Below, in pieces: positions 33,972 through 42,796 of a DNA stretch of 64,000 nucleotides. Each line of letters starts with the position of its first letter. Position 1 is the first letter of the stretch. Below the pieces are notes generated by a model. It was given only the letters and a program-made list of their open reading frames with translations. It was not told where the DNA came from and did not search any database. The stretch is from an uncultured Chthoniobacterales bacterium (lineage in GTDB: Bacteria > Verrucomicrobiota > Verrucomicrobiia > Chthoniobacterales > UBA10450), in assembly GCA_902805675.1 (NCBI GenBank), contig CADCTA010000086.1, positions 24,236 to 88,235 on the forward strand, written 5' to 3'. Both the position numbers and the translations under genes were made by a program.

Positions 33972-36900
33972 GTGCAGAATTCCACCGGCAAAGAACTGCT
34001 GGCGCGCGTGGCTGAAGCCGAACCGATCGCGCGGCAGCTTCGCGCCCTCGCCTCGGGCGATCGCCCAGTGGCGTTTTCGCATGTCACGGAGCCGGCACAG
34101 CCATTTGTCGTCGCGGCGATCGCGCGCGAAGTCGGCAAGACGCTCTGGGTCGTCTGTCCGACTGTCCGCACGCAGGAGTTCCTCTACGAGAGCCTGCTGA
34201 ATTGGGCGCCCCACGCGTTGTTCCTGCCCGAAGCGGAGTTCGCAGCGGTCGAAAACATCCTGCCGGATCCCGAGATCACTGCCGAGCGGCTCGCGCTCTT
34301 AAGCAAAGTGGGTCGCGAAGCAGGGCCGCACATCATCGTCACCACTCGCGCAGCGCTCGATCAGTCAGCCCCAAAGCTGCGCGCGCTGAAATCAGCATCA
34401 CTGCGGCTGAAGCGCGGCGCCGGTGAGCCGATGGAGAACCTCCTCGCCGCGCTGGGCGATGCCGGCTACGAGCGCGTCGCACAAGTGACCACCCGCGGCC
34501 AGTTCGCCGTGCGCGGCGGCATTCTGGATCTCTACTCCTGGCAGGCGCAGCTCCCCGTGCGTGCGGAGTTTTTCGGCGACGAAATCGAGTCGCTGCGCGA
34601 GTTCGACATCGATACGCAGACGTCGGTCCGCAATCTGCAATCAATCGATATCCTGGTCGGAGCGGCGGAAGACCAAAGCGGACGCGTGCGCGAGTACATC
34701 GGCAAAGAGCACCTGCGAGTCTCGATCGAGCCAGAAGCAGACGACGACGCGGATATCCTGATTAGCGACGCTTCGCTCGTTCCACGCCGTCATTCCGACC
34801 GCAGTGAAGCGGAGCGGAACGAAGTGGAGGAATCCCGTGGCGCAACCGGTCAGATAACGCCACGGGATTCTTCGACTCCGCTCCGCTTCGCTCAGAATGA
34901 CGCCGCGGTAGAAGATTACGCAGGCGCTTTTCACGATGCCGACGTCGGAGAGTTTGCAGTCGGTGACTTCATGCTCGTGGAAGCGAAGCGGACGCAGTTT
35001 GCCGCGCGCTTAAACGAATGGAAAGCCGGCGGCTCGCGGGTGCTCATCTACTTCCAAACCGAAGGCGAGATCGAGCGCTTCCGCGAGATCATGGCCGTGG
35101 CAGATGGCGCGCTCGAGAACGTCGAGCTCCTGGAAGGCACATTGCCGCGCGGATTCTGCTTTCCCGCCGGCAATCTCGTGGTGCTCTCTGGCGCGGAGCT
35201 CTTCGGCCGCTACACCGCGCACGGGCGGCGAAGACTGCAACGCGCGGAGAAGCTCGCGCGCAATCGTGCGCAGATCGACTTCAGCGAACTAACGGAAGGC
35301 GATCTCGTCGTGCATCTGGAGCACGGCGTCGGGCGTTTCCAGCAGCTGATGAAGGTGCCGGCCGCGGGCGGCGGCGAGCAGGAAGTGCTCGCGCTCGAAT
35401 TTGCGGACGAGGCCAAGCTCTACGTGCCGCTCGAGCAGGCGTACCTCGTCTCGCGCTATGTCGGCGTCGGCAAGAAATCACCGCCGCTGAGCTCACTCGC
35501 AGATGCAAAATGGGCGCGCGCCAAGAAGACAGCGGTCGCTTCCATCTTCGACTACGCGGGCAAAATGCTGGAGGTGCAAGCGGAGCGCGAGACCCAGATC
35601 GGCCATGCGTTTGGGCCCGACACCAAGTGGCAGGCGGAGTTCGAGCATTCGTTTCCCTACCGCGAAACAGTCGACCAGCTGAAAGCGATCGAAGCCACCA
35701 AGCGCGACATGGAGCATGCGCGCTCGATGGATCGTCTGATCTGCGGTGATGTCGGCTTCGGCAAAACGGAGGTCGCGATCCGCGCTGCCTTCAAGGCTGT
35801 CATGGCCGGCAAGCAGGTGGCGGTGCTCACGCCCACGACCGTGCTCGCACAGCAACACTTCGAGACGTTCCGCCAGCGGATGCTGGATTACCCTGTGCGC
35901 GTCGAGATGCTGAGCCGCTTCCGCTCGCACGCCGAGCAGCGGAAAGTGCTGAAGCAGCTCACGGACGGCAGCGTCGACGTGGTCGTCGGCACACATCGCA
36001 TCATCTCCGGCGATATCGTCTTCAAGGATCTCGGCCTCGTCATCATCGACGAAGAGCAGCGCTTCGGCGTGCTGCACAAAGAGAAATTCAAGGAGCTGTT
36101 CAAGCTCGTCGACGTGCTCACGCTCTCGGCCACGCCTATTCCGCGCACGCTCTACCTCTCGCTCGTTGGCGTGAAAGACATGTCGACCATCGAGACGCCG
36201 CCGCTCAACCGACTGCCGGTCGAAACCGTCGTGTGCGGCTATGATGAACGGATCATCCGCGATGCGATCAACCGCGAACTGGAGCGGCAAGGGCAAGTCT
36301 ACTTCCTGCACAACCGCGTGCAGTCGATCGAGAAAATGCGCGACCGCATTGCAGAGCTTTGTCCCGGAGCTCGCGTCGAGTACGGCCACGGCCAGATGGA
36401 GGCGGACGAACTCGAAACCGTGATGTCCGGTTTCGTCACCGGAAAAATCGACGTGCTCGTCAGCACGACGATCATCGAGAGCGGCCTCGATATTCCGAAC
36501 GCGAACACGATCATCATCGATCGCGCGGATCGCTTTGGGCTGGCCGACTTGTACCAGCTGCGCGGCCGCGTCGGTCGCGCCGAGCACAAGGCCTACGCCT
36601 ACCTCCTGCTCCCGCGCGAAATGATGACGGTCGGCGCCGCACGCAAGCGCATCAACGCCATCAAGCAATACAGCTCGCTCGGCGCAGGCTTCCGCATCGC
36701 GATGCGCGACCTCGAGATTCGCGGCGCAGGCAGCATCCTCGGCACGCAGCAGAGCGGGCACATCGTAGCGGTCGGTTTCGATCTCTACTGCCAGCTGCTC
36801 AAGCAAGCCGTCGCGCAGCTGAAAGGCGAGAAATTCCGCGCGCGCCTCGAGGTCGATGTGCGACTCGATTTCGTCGCGACGAATGAAGCCGAGTTCGTGC

Positions 36901-37268
36901 AGGCCGACGCCACCGCGCGAATCCCGGCGTTTATCCCGACGAGCTACATAGGCGATACGACGCTGCGGATTCAGGCGTATCGCACGCTCGCGCAAATCAG
37001 CACGCGCGAGCAGTGGGACCGGCTGCGCAAGGACTGGCGCGATCGCTTCGGCAAGTTCCCGCCCGCCGTTGACAATTTGCTTACTTTGACCGACATCAAG
37101 CTCGCTGCCGCCAAGGCCGGAGTGAGTCGCGTCGAAGTACGCGATGGCAAGTTGATGCTCACCCGCCACGGGGATTTCATACTTGTGGGAGGAAAATTCC
37201 CGCGGTTAAGTCCCAATAAGATCGAACGAAACCTCGCGGAAGTACTCGAACTAACCAGGAAGATTTGA
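33972..37268 (+). CDS. mfd: Transcription-repair coupling factor Mfd, with palindromic-repeat-encoded insert
   Basis: The 1098-residue protein starts at a GTG (33972). It has the UvrB-homology N-terminal module (about 1-340), a CarD-like RNA polymerase interaction domain (about 400-500, [20 protein letters not shown]) and RecG-like helicase domains. Walker A is GDVGFGKTE near 590 and the DEEQ box is [11 protein letters not shown]-terminal TRCF domain follows. Mfd frees stalled polymerase and recruits UvrA. Residues about 273-310 are encoded by a GTCATTCC-family palindrome (34789-34901), the reading frame staying open through both arms. Helicase and RNAP-binding motifs lie outside the insert. 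Confidence 0.96.
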   Translation: MQNSTGKELLARVAEAEPIARQLRALASGDRPVAFSHVTEPAQPFVVAAIAREVGKTLWVVCPTVRTQEFLYESLLNWAPHALFLPEAEFAAVENILPDPEITAERLALLSKVGREAGPHIIVTTRAALDQSAPKLRALKSASLRLKRGAGEPMENLLAALGDAGYERVAQVTTRGQFAVRGGILDLYSWQAQLPVRAEFFGDEIESLREFDIDTQTSVRNLQSIDILVGAAEDQSGRVREYIGKEHLRVSIEPEADDDADILISDASLVPRRHSDRSEAERNEVEESRGATGQITPRDSSTPLRFAQNDAAVEDYAGAFHDADVGEFAVGDFMLVEAKRTQFAARLNEWKAGGSRVLIYFQTEGEIERFREIMAVADGALENVELLEGTLPRGFCFPAGNLVVLSGAELFGRYTAHGRRRLQRAEKLARNRAQIDFSELTEGDLVVHLEHGVGRFQQLMKVPAAGGGEQEVLALEFADEAKLYVPLEQAYLVSRYVGVGKKSPPLSSLADAKWARAKKTAVASIFDYAGKMLEVQAERETQIGHAFGPDTKWQAEFEHSFPYRETVDQLKAIEATKRDMEHARSMDRLICGDVGFGKTEVAIRAAFKAVMAGKQVAVLTPTTVLAQQHFETFRQRMLDYPVRVEMLSRFRSHAEQRKVLKQLTDGSVDVVVGTHRIISGDIVFKDLGLVIIDEEQRFGVLHKEKFKELFKLVDVLTLSATPIPRTLYLSLVGVKDMSTIETPPLNRLPVETVVCGYDERIIRDAINRELERQGQVYFLHNRVQSIEKMRDRIAELCPGARVEYGHGQMEADELETVMSGFVTGKIDVLVSTTIIESGLDIPNANTIIIDRADRFGLADLYQLRGRVGRAEHKAYAYLLLPREMMTVGAARKRINAIKQYSSLGAGFRIAMRDLEIRGAGSILGTQQSGHIVAVGFDLYCQLLKQAVAQLKGEKFRARLEVDVRLDFVATNEAEFVQADATARIPAFIPTSYIGDTTLRIQAYRTLAQISTREQWDRLRKDWRDRFGKFPPAVDNLLTLTDIKLAAAKAGVSRVEVRDGKLMLTRHGDFILVGGKFPRLSPNKIERNLAEVLELTRKI
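34789..34901. repeat. Palindromic element, GTCATTCC family, copy 4, inside mfd
   Basis: The left arm GTCATTCCGACCGCAGTGAA continues to GGAATCCCGTGGC. The right arm GCCACGGGATTCTTCGACTC ends GCTCAGAATGAC. It is wholly inside the mfd coding frame and is translated as a hydrophilic, Glu/Arg/Ser-rich segment (about residues 273-310). The only coding copy of this family in the window. Confidence 0.92.
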
Positions 37269-37270
37269 TC

Positions 37271-38275
37271 ATGATTCGTCCGCTCTTTGCCGCCGGGGTC
37301 GCGACCGTCGCCCTGCTCTCTTCGCCACTCTGCCGGGCCGCATTGGCTCAGGCGCGAGAGCCCGCTCAGGACCGCGGGCCTGAGGTGATCGACGGTATCG
37401 CGGCGGTCGTAAACGGCGAGGTGATCACCCACTCGCAGGTCCGCGGAGTCGTCGGCCCGCGTGAGCGGATGCTGCGTTCGCAACTACGCGGTGAGGAACT
37501 CGCGAAGCAGGTCAAGGAAGCGCGCGAGGCTGCGCTGAAGGATTTGATCGACCGCCAGCTGATCGTGCAGGCGTTCCGCGAGGAGAAGCTTTCGCTGCCG
37601 GACCACTTCGTCGAGCAGCGTATGAACGACATCATCCGCGAAAATTTCGGCGGAGATCGCGCGACGTTTGTCAAAACGCTGCAGGCGCAGAACTATTCGC
37701 TGGGCGAGTTCAAGAAGATGGAGCTCGAGAAGATCATCGTCGCGGCGATGCGCGGCAAGAACGTCAAGCCGGTAGTCGCCACGTCGCCGGTGAAGGTCGA
37801 CGAGTACTACCGCAAACATCGCGAGGAATTCACGAGCAAAGAGGAAGTGAAGCTACGGATGATCATGATCCCGAGCCGCGCTTCGCAAGGGAACGCCGCC
37901 GCGCAGAAGGCGCTCGCGGAAGAGATCCTCGGCAAGCTTGCCGGTGGAGCTGATTTCGAGCGCATGGCACAGATGTACTCGGAAGACAGCACTCGAGATG
38001 TGGGCGGCGACTGGGGCTGGATCGAGCGGAAAACCCTCGCTGGGCCGCTTGAGAAAGTGGCGTTCAGCCTTCGGACGGGGAAGATCAGCAGCCTGGTCGA
38101 GCTCGGCGGAAACTTCTACATCCTGCGTGTCGATGAACGGCGCGGCGGCGTGACAAAACCGATCGCGGAAGTGCGCGCCGACATCGAGAAGAAGCTCCAG
38201 CAGGAAGAAGCGCAGCGGCTGCAGGACAACTGGCTTGCCACGCTTCGCCAGAAGGCGCACATCCGCACCTTCTAG
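37271..38275 (+). CDS. SurA-like peptidylprolyl isomerase / chaperone
   Basis: From the ATG at 37271 (just after the mfd stop) the product is about 334 residues. It has a signal peptide ending near ALAQA. An N-terminal SurA_N chaperone domain begins IDGIAAVVNGEVITHSQV and has LIDRQLIVQAFREEK. A parvulin domain follows (about 175-290, with KEEVKLRMIMIPSR, DFERMAQMYSEDSTRDVGGD and GGNFYILRVDERR). It assists outer-membrane protein folding in the periplasm. A TTG at 37265 is a weaker alternative start. Confidence 0.9.
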   Translation: MIRPLFAAGVATVALLSSPLCRAALAQAREPAQDRGPEVIDGIAAVVNGEVITHSQVRGVVGPRERMLRSQLRGEELAKQVKEAREAALKDLIDRQLIVQAFREEKLSLPDHFVEQRMNDIIRENFGGDRATFVKTLQAQNYSLGEFKKMELEKIIVAAMRGKNVKPVVATSPVKVDEYYRKHREEFTSKEEVKLRMIMIPSRASQGNAAAQKALAEEILGKLAGGADFERMAQMYSEDSTRDVGGDWGWIERKTLAGPLEKVAFSLRTGKISSLVELGGNFYILRVDERRGGVTKPIAEVRADIEKKLQQEEAQRLQDNWLATLRQKAHIRTF

Positions 38276-38343
38276 GTCGCGGCTGCGCGCGCGAGTCGCA
38301 GCGCAAGACTTGCTCGTGTCGCCGGAGTTGCTGACAATGCGCG

Positions 38344-39213
38344 ATGCGCCCGCACATCGGCATCACTCTCGGTGATCCAGCAGGCATCGGACCGGAGGTC
38401 GTCGACGAAGCGCTCAAGTCCGGACGCGTCCCGGATTCAGCGGACTACCGCGTAATCGGCGAATACCCGCTGTGCACGCTGGGGCAGCCGACACCGGAGA
38501 CAGCGCGCGCTGCGGCTGCGGCTCTCGAGGAAGCTGTTGATCTGGCCAGGCGCGGCGTGATCGACGCAGTGGTCACCGGGCCGATTCATAAAGCGCGCAT
38601 GTACGACATCGGTTTCCGTTTCCCAGGGCAAACCGAGTTCTTTGCTGAGCGCACTGGAACCGCGAATTACGCGATGCTCCTGACCGGTGGGCGGCTGACT
38701 GTCGCGCTCGTCACGACGCATATCGCGTTGCGGCGCATCGTCGAGTTGCTGTCGGAGGATGAGATCGTTCGTGTTGGTCTGCTGCTCGCGGCCTTTCTCG
38801 GCCGTCGTGGCCACGCTCACCCGCGCATTGCAGTTGCCGGACTGAATCCGCACGCAGGCGAATCCGGCGCGCTCGGGACAGAGGAAATCCTCACGATCCA
38901 GCCTGCGGTTGAAGAACTGCAACGCACGTGCGGCAACGACGCCACGTTCGCCGGCCCCTTCTCGCCCGACACCATTTTCAATCGCGCCGTGAACGGCGAA
39001 TTCGATGCGGTGCTTTGCATGTATCACGACCAAGGATTGATCCCGCTGAAGCTGCACGCCTTCGATGAAGGCGTGAATGTCACGATAGGCCTGCCGTTCC
39101 CGCGCACGAGCCCCGACCACGGCACAGCTTTCGAAATCGCGGGCAAACGTGTCGCGCGGCCCGACAGTATGATCGCCGCCATGCGCCTGGCGGCCGAGCT
39201 GGTGGCACGATGA
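38344..39213 (+). CDS. pdxA: 4-hydroxythreonine-4-phosphate dehydrogenase
   Basis: The 289-residue enzyme oxidises 4-phosphohydroxy-L-threonine in the DXP-dependent pyridoxal phosphate pathway. Motifs include IGITLGDPAGIGPEV, GHTEFF-like GQTEFFAERTG, VTTHIALRRI (metal His), AGLNPHAGESGALG (metal His) and MYHDQGLIPLK (metal His). It is about 40 residues shorter than the E. coli protein, mainly because of an abbreviated N-terminal region, though all metal residues are kept. It overlaps the ABC-2 permease start by 4 bp. Confidence 0.95.
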   Translation: MRPHIGITLGDPAGIGPEVVDEALKSGRVPDSADYRVIGEYPLCTLGQPTPETARAAAAALEEAVDLARRGVIDAVVTGPIHKARMYDIGFRFPGQTEFFAERTGTANYAMLLTGGRLTVALVTTHIALRRIVELLSEDEIVRVGLLLAAFLGRRGHAHPRIAVAGLNPHAGESGALGTEEILTIQPAVEELQRTCGNDATFAGPFSPDTIFNRAVNGEFDAVLCMYHDQGLIPLKLHAFDEGVNVTIGLPFPRTSPDHGTAFEIAGKRVARPDSMIAAMRLAAELVAR

Positions 39214-40019
39214 TCACCGCGGCGAAATACGCGGCCGTCTTCAAGCTCGGCCTGCAGAACACGTTCGTTTACCGCTGGAATTACGTCCTTCGCGCCGTCT
39301 TCGGATTGATCCCGCTCGCCGGCACCGTGTTTCTCTGGCGCGCGGTCTTCGCTGAAAAAGGCGGCGGCATGCAGGGCTACACCTACGGCTCGATGGTCTA
39401 CTACTACCTGCTGATGATCCTCGTCTCGAACCTCGTCACTCCAACGGAAGACGAGTGGCAGATCGCCGCCGACATCCGCGAAGGCCAGATCAACTCGTTC
39501 CTGACCAAGCCGCTCAGCTATCTCGCCTACCGCTTCTGCATCTTTCTCAGCGGCCGGCTCGTCTACACCATCGTCACCATTCTACCGATCGCGCTCATCT
39601 TCTTCTATTTCCGCGACTACGTCCGCCTGCCCTCGGAGCTCTCGACCTACTTCTTCGCTTTCGTGTCGCTGGTCATGTCGGGGCTCATCCAGTTCTTCAT
39701 CTCTTACAGCGTCTCGATGATGGCGTTCTGGATCCTCGAGATCTCGACCGTCGTATTCATCGTCTATTCGTTCGAATACTTCCTCGGCGGTCAAATGTTC
39801 CCGATCGACCTGATGCCCGCCGGCTTTCAAGCCGTGATGAAGTGGCTGCCGTTCTACTACGAGTTGTTTTGCCCGATCGCCATCTTCCTCGAGCGGCTAG
39901 AAGGCGCCGAGATGTTCCAAGCGCTCGCCATCCAGACTTTTTGGCTGGTCGCGCTTTGGGCGTTCGCGCGCTTCATGTGGAAGCGCGGCTTGAGTCATTA
40001 CCAGGCCGTCGGCGGATAG
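39210..40019 (+). CDS. ABC-2 family transporter permease (ABC2_membrane_6-like), first
   Basis: The 269-residue membrane protein has about six helices and is of the ABC2_membrane_6/DUF990 type. The diagnostic segment is IREGQINSFLTKPLSYLAYR near residues 88-107. Such permeases usually act as heterodimers with a second permease and an ATPase. The second permease is probably 41876-42670. No ATPase gene is in the window. It overlaps pdxA by 4 bp and overlaps the convergent MFS gene by 22 bp at its 3' end. Confidence 0.88.
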   Translation: MITAAKYAAVFKLGLQNTFVYRWNYVLRAVFGLIPLAGTVFLWRAVFAEKGGGMQGYTYGSMVYYYLLMILVSNLVTPTEDEWQIAADIREGQINSFLTKPLSYLAYRFCIFLSGRLVYTIVTILPIALIFFYFRDYVRLPSELSTYFFAFVSLVMSGLIQFFISYSVSMMAFWILEISTVVFIVYSFEYFLGGQMFPIDLMPAGFQAVMKWLPFYYELFCPIAIFLERLEGAEMFQALAIQTFWLVALWAFARFMWKRGLSHYQAVGG

Positions 40020-41215
40020 GCGGCGCGCGGGGCGGATCGAACTCGCGCGATCAGCAGAGCGCCCAGGAAGAACAGCACCGCGCTGTAGCCGAATGCCACG
40101 CCGGTTCCGAAGGCCGACCAAAGCACGCCGACGATCACGCTGGAGATGAAATCGCCGATGCCGTTCACGGTGGCGAGTACACCGAATGCCATTCCATGGT
40201 GACTTTCGTCGACGAGCTCGGCGCATAATGAGTCCTCGAGGGTTTCCTCCATCGCAATGTAGACGCCGCCCACGACGAACACCGCGGCCATGGACCAGAT
40301 GCTGACCGGCAGGACGATGATGAGGACCGTCATCACCCCCGCGAGCGAATAGCCACCCGCCAGCAGCAGGTTCTTCGGATACCGGTCGCCCAGCCAGCCG
40401 GCGACTAACGAGAAGCTGGCGTAGAAGACGTTGTGCAGGACGTAGAGCATCACAGCCACGCTCGCGGCTCGTGCAGCACCGAGCGTCGGCGTGAGCTTCT
40501 GCGTAGCCAGCAGGATCAACATCGTGTGCGCGAAATCGCCCGCGCCGAACAGCGACACGCCAACGAGGAACTTGCGGTATTGTGCCGGTAGAAGGCGCAG
40601 CCGTTCGCCGAAGGAGATGTGTTTCACCGGGACGCGCTCGCGCTCCTGGACGAGGAACGCGATCACAGCCGCCGCGAGCAACCCTGGCACGAGCGTCCAG
40701 GCGAAGAGCGTGCGGTAGTTATGCTGAGTCGCCTCCAGGATGAACAAAGCGCTCAGCGGTCCGATGATCGCGCCGACCGTATCCATCGCGCGCTCCAGTC
40801 CGAAGGCTCGCGCGTATTCCGAACGGTGAACCGCGCCGGCGAGCAATGCCTTCCGCACCGGCGTGCGAATGCCGCGGCCCAGCCAGGCGCTGGCTCGTGC
40901 GAGCAGCACATGCCACGCGTTCGTCGCGAGGCCGAAGGCTGCCGTGCCGAGCGCTGTCGCAATATAGCCGGCAACTGCGATCGGTTTCCGGCGCTCGAGC
41001 TTGTCGGTGTAATAGCCGGAGGCCAGCTTCGCGAAACTCGCAAGGCCATCGGAGACGCCTTCGATGATCCCAAGCCACACCGCCGCGACGCCGAGGCTCG
41101 CGAGAAACGCCGGCATCGCAGCGCTCGCAATCTCGTGCGACCAATCGCTGAAGAGCGATGCGAGTCCGACGCCAAGGACCGTCCGATTGAGCCAGCGCGT
41201 CTTCCCCGCGGTCAT
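39998..41215 (-). CDS. Major facilitator superfamily transporter
   Basis: The 405-residue protein has about twelve predicted helices and MFS features, such as GLASFAKLASGYYTDKLERR between helices 2 and 3 (variant motif A) and WLGRGIRTPVRKALLAGAVH in the central loop. The substrate is not determinable; the subgroup resembles MFS proteins often annotated as multidrug or sugar exporters. The assigned ATG (41213-41215) lies in the left arm of a palindromic element (41211-41302), so the first few codons come from the repeat. The downstream ABC-2 permease overlaps its stop by 22 bp. Confidence 0.88.
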   Translation of the reverse strand: MTAGKTRWLNRTVLGVGLASLFSDWSHEIASAAMPAFLASLGVAAVWLGIIEGVSDGLASFAKLASGYYTDKLERRKPIAVAGYIATALGTAAFGLATNAWHVLLARASAWLGRGIRTPVRKALLAGAVHRSEYARAFGLERAMDTVGAIIGPLSALFILEATQHNYRTLFAWTLVPGLLAAAVIAFLVQERERVPVKHISFGERLRLLPAQYRKFLVGVSLFGAGDFAHTMLILLATQKLTPTLGAARAASVAVMLYVLHNVFYASFSLVAGWLGDRYPKNLLLAGGYSLAGVMTVLIIVLPVSIWSMAAVFVVGGVYIAMEETLEDSLCAELVDESHHGMAFGVLATVNGIGDFISSVIVGVLWSAFGTGVAFGYSAVLFFLGALLIARVRSAPRAAYPPTAW

Positions 41216-41302
41216 CCTGAGCGTAGCGTAGCGAAGTCGCAGGATCCCGTGAAGTCACCGGTGAGGACTGCCACGGGATTCCTCGACTTCGCTCGGAATG
41301 AC
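41211..41302. repeat. Palindromic element, GTCATTCC family, copy 5, overlapping the MFS start
   Basis: The left arm GTCATCCTGAGCGTAGCGTA continues to GGATCCCGTGAAG. The right arm GCCACGGGATTCCTCGACTT ends GCTCGGAATGAC. The CAT of the left end is the MFS start codon on the minus strand. The element fills the rhodanese-MFS gap. Confidence 0.87.
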
Positions 41303-41310
41303 AGCATTGC

Positions 41311-41673
41311 CTACTGCGTCGGCAGGCCAGCTTCGTTCCAGGCCCGCATGCCGCCGGCGAGCGACCGCACATTCGTGTACCCCATCTTCTGCAGATTATC
41401 GGCCACGAGCGCGGACCGGCTTCCGCCGCCGCAGTAGCAGATGATCGGTTGGCTGAGATCCGGCACCTCATCTTCGATCTCGACCTCGATGACGCCTTTG
41501 CTGAGATGCGTCGCGCCAGCCGCGTGACCCTGTCGGAATTCCGCTTCCTCACGGACGTCAACCAACACGGCCTCGCCGCGCTGAGTCTGCTGGTGCGCTT
41601 CCTCAGCTGGGATCTCTGTGATCCGCTGTTTCACGTCCGCGACAAGCTTCTGAAACCGATTCGGCTGCGTCAT
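41311..41673 (-). CDS. Cytoplasmic rhodanese-like protein
   Basis: The 120-residue single-domain rhodanese has no signal peptide. It has AVLVDVREEAEFRQGHAAGA and the active-site loop IICYCGGGSRSALVADNL with the candidate catalytic Cys. The final GYTNVRSLAGGMRAWNEAGL is a standard rhodanese end. It probably shuttles sulfur or acts as a redox component; no partner is clear. It lies 95 bp upstream of the MFS start (repeat in between). Confidence 0.9.
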   Translation of the reverse strand: MTQPNRFQKLVADVKQRITEIPAEEAHQQTQRGEAVLVDVREEAEFRQGHAAGATHLSKGVIEVEIEDEVPDLSQPIICYCGGGSRSALVADNLQKMGYTNVRSLAGGMRAWNEAGLPTQ

Positions 41674-41683
41674 TTTTCCAGCG

Positions 41684-41851
41684 TCAGCGGCAGGACGAAA
41701 AAGTCAAAGCCGCGGGCCAACTCCCGTTACTCGCCGCGGCCGCCGATTTGCCCGATCGACGGACGTCGAAGGCGATACCGAGTAAGAGCAGCGCGACCGC
41801 CACGATGTAGATGCGCCTCCTGCTGCGGCGGCTTGGCGGCGGTGCGGGCAT
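41684..41851 (-). CDS. Small membrane-anchored ORF upstream of rhodanese, possibly frameshifted
   Basis: The 55-residue frame from an ATG at 41851 encodes an Arg-rich start (SRRSRRR) followed by a hydrophobic segment IYIVAVALLLLGIAFDV. The final part looks unlike a natural end. A different frame just after it encodes RGFDFFVLPLTLEK and ends in a TGA that overlaps the rhodanese start codon (ATGA), as operon neighbours often do. So the gene may have continued in that frame before a frameshift near 41720. Function unknown. It could also be non-coding. Confidence 0.3.
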   Translation of the reverse strand: MPAPPPSRRSRRRIYIVAVALLLLGIAFDVRRSGKSAAAASNGSWPAALTFSSCR

Positions 41852-41875
41852 TAGATACTATGACGGGAGAAACGC

Positions 41876-42670
41876 GTGCGACGTTACATCGAGATCTACA
41901 GCATCATGCTGCGCAACTCGCTCATCCGCGAGATGAGCTTCAAGGCGAACTTCGTCTTGTGGATGCTGGTCGAGGTCCTCTGGTTCTGCGGCCAGATCGT
42001 CTTCTTCAGTATCATCTTCGGCAATGTCGACCGGATCGGCGATTGGTCGAAGTGGGAGGTCGTATTGCTGGTGGGCACGCACCAGATCAGTGCGCAGCTT
42101 TTCCAGGCGTTCTTCTTCATGAACGTGTCGAACATTCCGGAGCTGGTGCGGACCGGGAAACTCGACACGCTTCTCGCGTTGCCGATCGACAGTCAGTTTG
42201 CGGTTTCGACCAAGCAATTTGGTCTCGATAGCGTGCTGAATGCGCTGCTCGGCGGCGTGGTGGTGATCGTCTCGCTGGCGCATCTCGACATCGTGCCCAG
42301 TGTCGTCTCCGTGCTGCTCTACATGGTGGCGCTCGCGTTCGGCGTCGCCATCCACTACGCGATCATGCTCGCCCTGGCGGCAGTCAGCTTCTGGATCGTC
42401 CGCGCGCAGGGGTTGGTCTATGGCTACTTTAATTTTCTCCAGATCGCGCGCTACCCGGATGCGATCTTCCCGCGCGCCTTCCGTTTCATCTTCGGCTGGA
42501 TCGTGCCGGTAATCATCGTGGCCAACATCCCGGCCCGGCTCCTCGTGAAGCCGCTCGACAACCCGATGTGGCTCATGCTTCACCTCACCATCGCGGGCTC
42601 CGCGGCGTTGCTGATCTCGCGGCTTTTCTGGCGTTTTGCGCTGAGACGTTACTCCAGCGCAAGCTCATGA
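41876..42670 (+). CDS. ABC-2 family transporter permease (ABC2_membrane_6-like), second
   Basis: The 264-residue membrane protein uses a GTG start at 41876, supported by GGGAGA five bases upstream. It has about six helices and the family segment VRTGKLDTLLALPIDSQFAV near residues 96-115, matching the location of the IREGQINSFLTKPL segment in 39210-40019. The two probably form a heterodimeric permease. The ATPase is not in the window. A structured hairpin follows before the DksA-like gene. Confidence 0.87.
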   Translation: MRRYIEIYSIMLRNSLIREMSFKANFVLWMLVEVLWFCGQIVFFSIIFGNVDRIGDWSKWEVVLLVGTHQISAQLFQAFFFMNVSNIPELVRTGKLDTLLALPIDSQFAVSTKQFGLDSVLNALLGGVVVIVSLAHLDIVPSVVSVLLYMVALAFGVAIHYAIMLALAAVSFWIVRAQGLVYGYFNFLQIARYPDAIFPRAFRFIFGWIVPVIIVANIPARLLVKPLDNPMWLMLHLTIAGSAALLISRLFWRFALRRYSSASS

Positions 42671-42685
42671 ATGCCAGCTAGAAAC

Positions 42686-42730
42686 GCGCAGCAACATACC
42701 CGGTTTTCACGGGTAAATCTGTTGTTGCGC
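42686..42730. other. Two-tier hairpin between ABC-2 permease and dksA-like gene
   Basis: The outer stem GCGCAGCAACA/TGTTGTTGCGC (11 bp, one G-U pair on the plus strand) encloses an inner stem TACCCG/CGGGTA with a 7-nt loop. No T-run follows, so it is not a standard terminator. It may be a leader structure or an mRNA end-protecting element. Confidence 0.45.
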
Positions 42731-42796
42731 CTCTGGGCAAATGCCCTTAATTAAGCCTCCGCTCGCGCCCGGACCTTAGGCGCTTTTGATTTTTAT

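Noticed and set aside
35493..37169. 558-residue minus-strand ORF opposite mfd
   Set aside because: Shadow of the mfd helicase and TRCF domains; charged low-similarity product.
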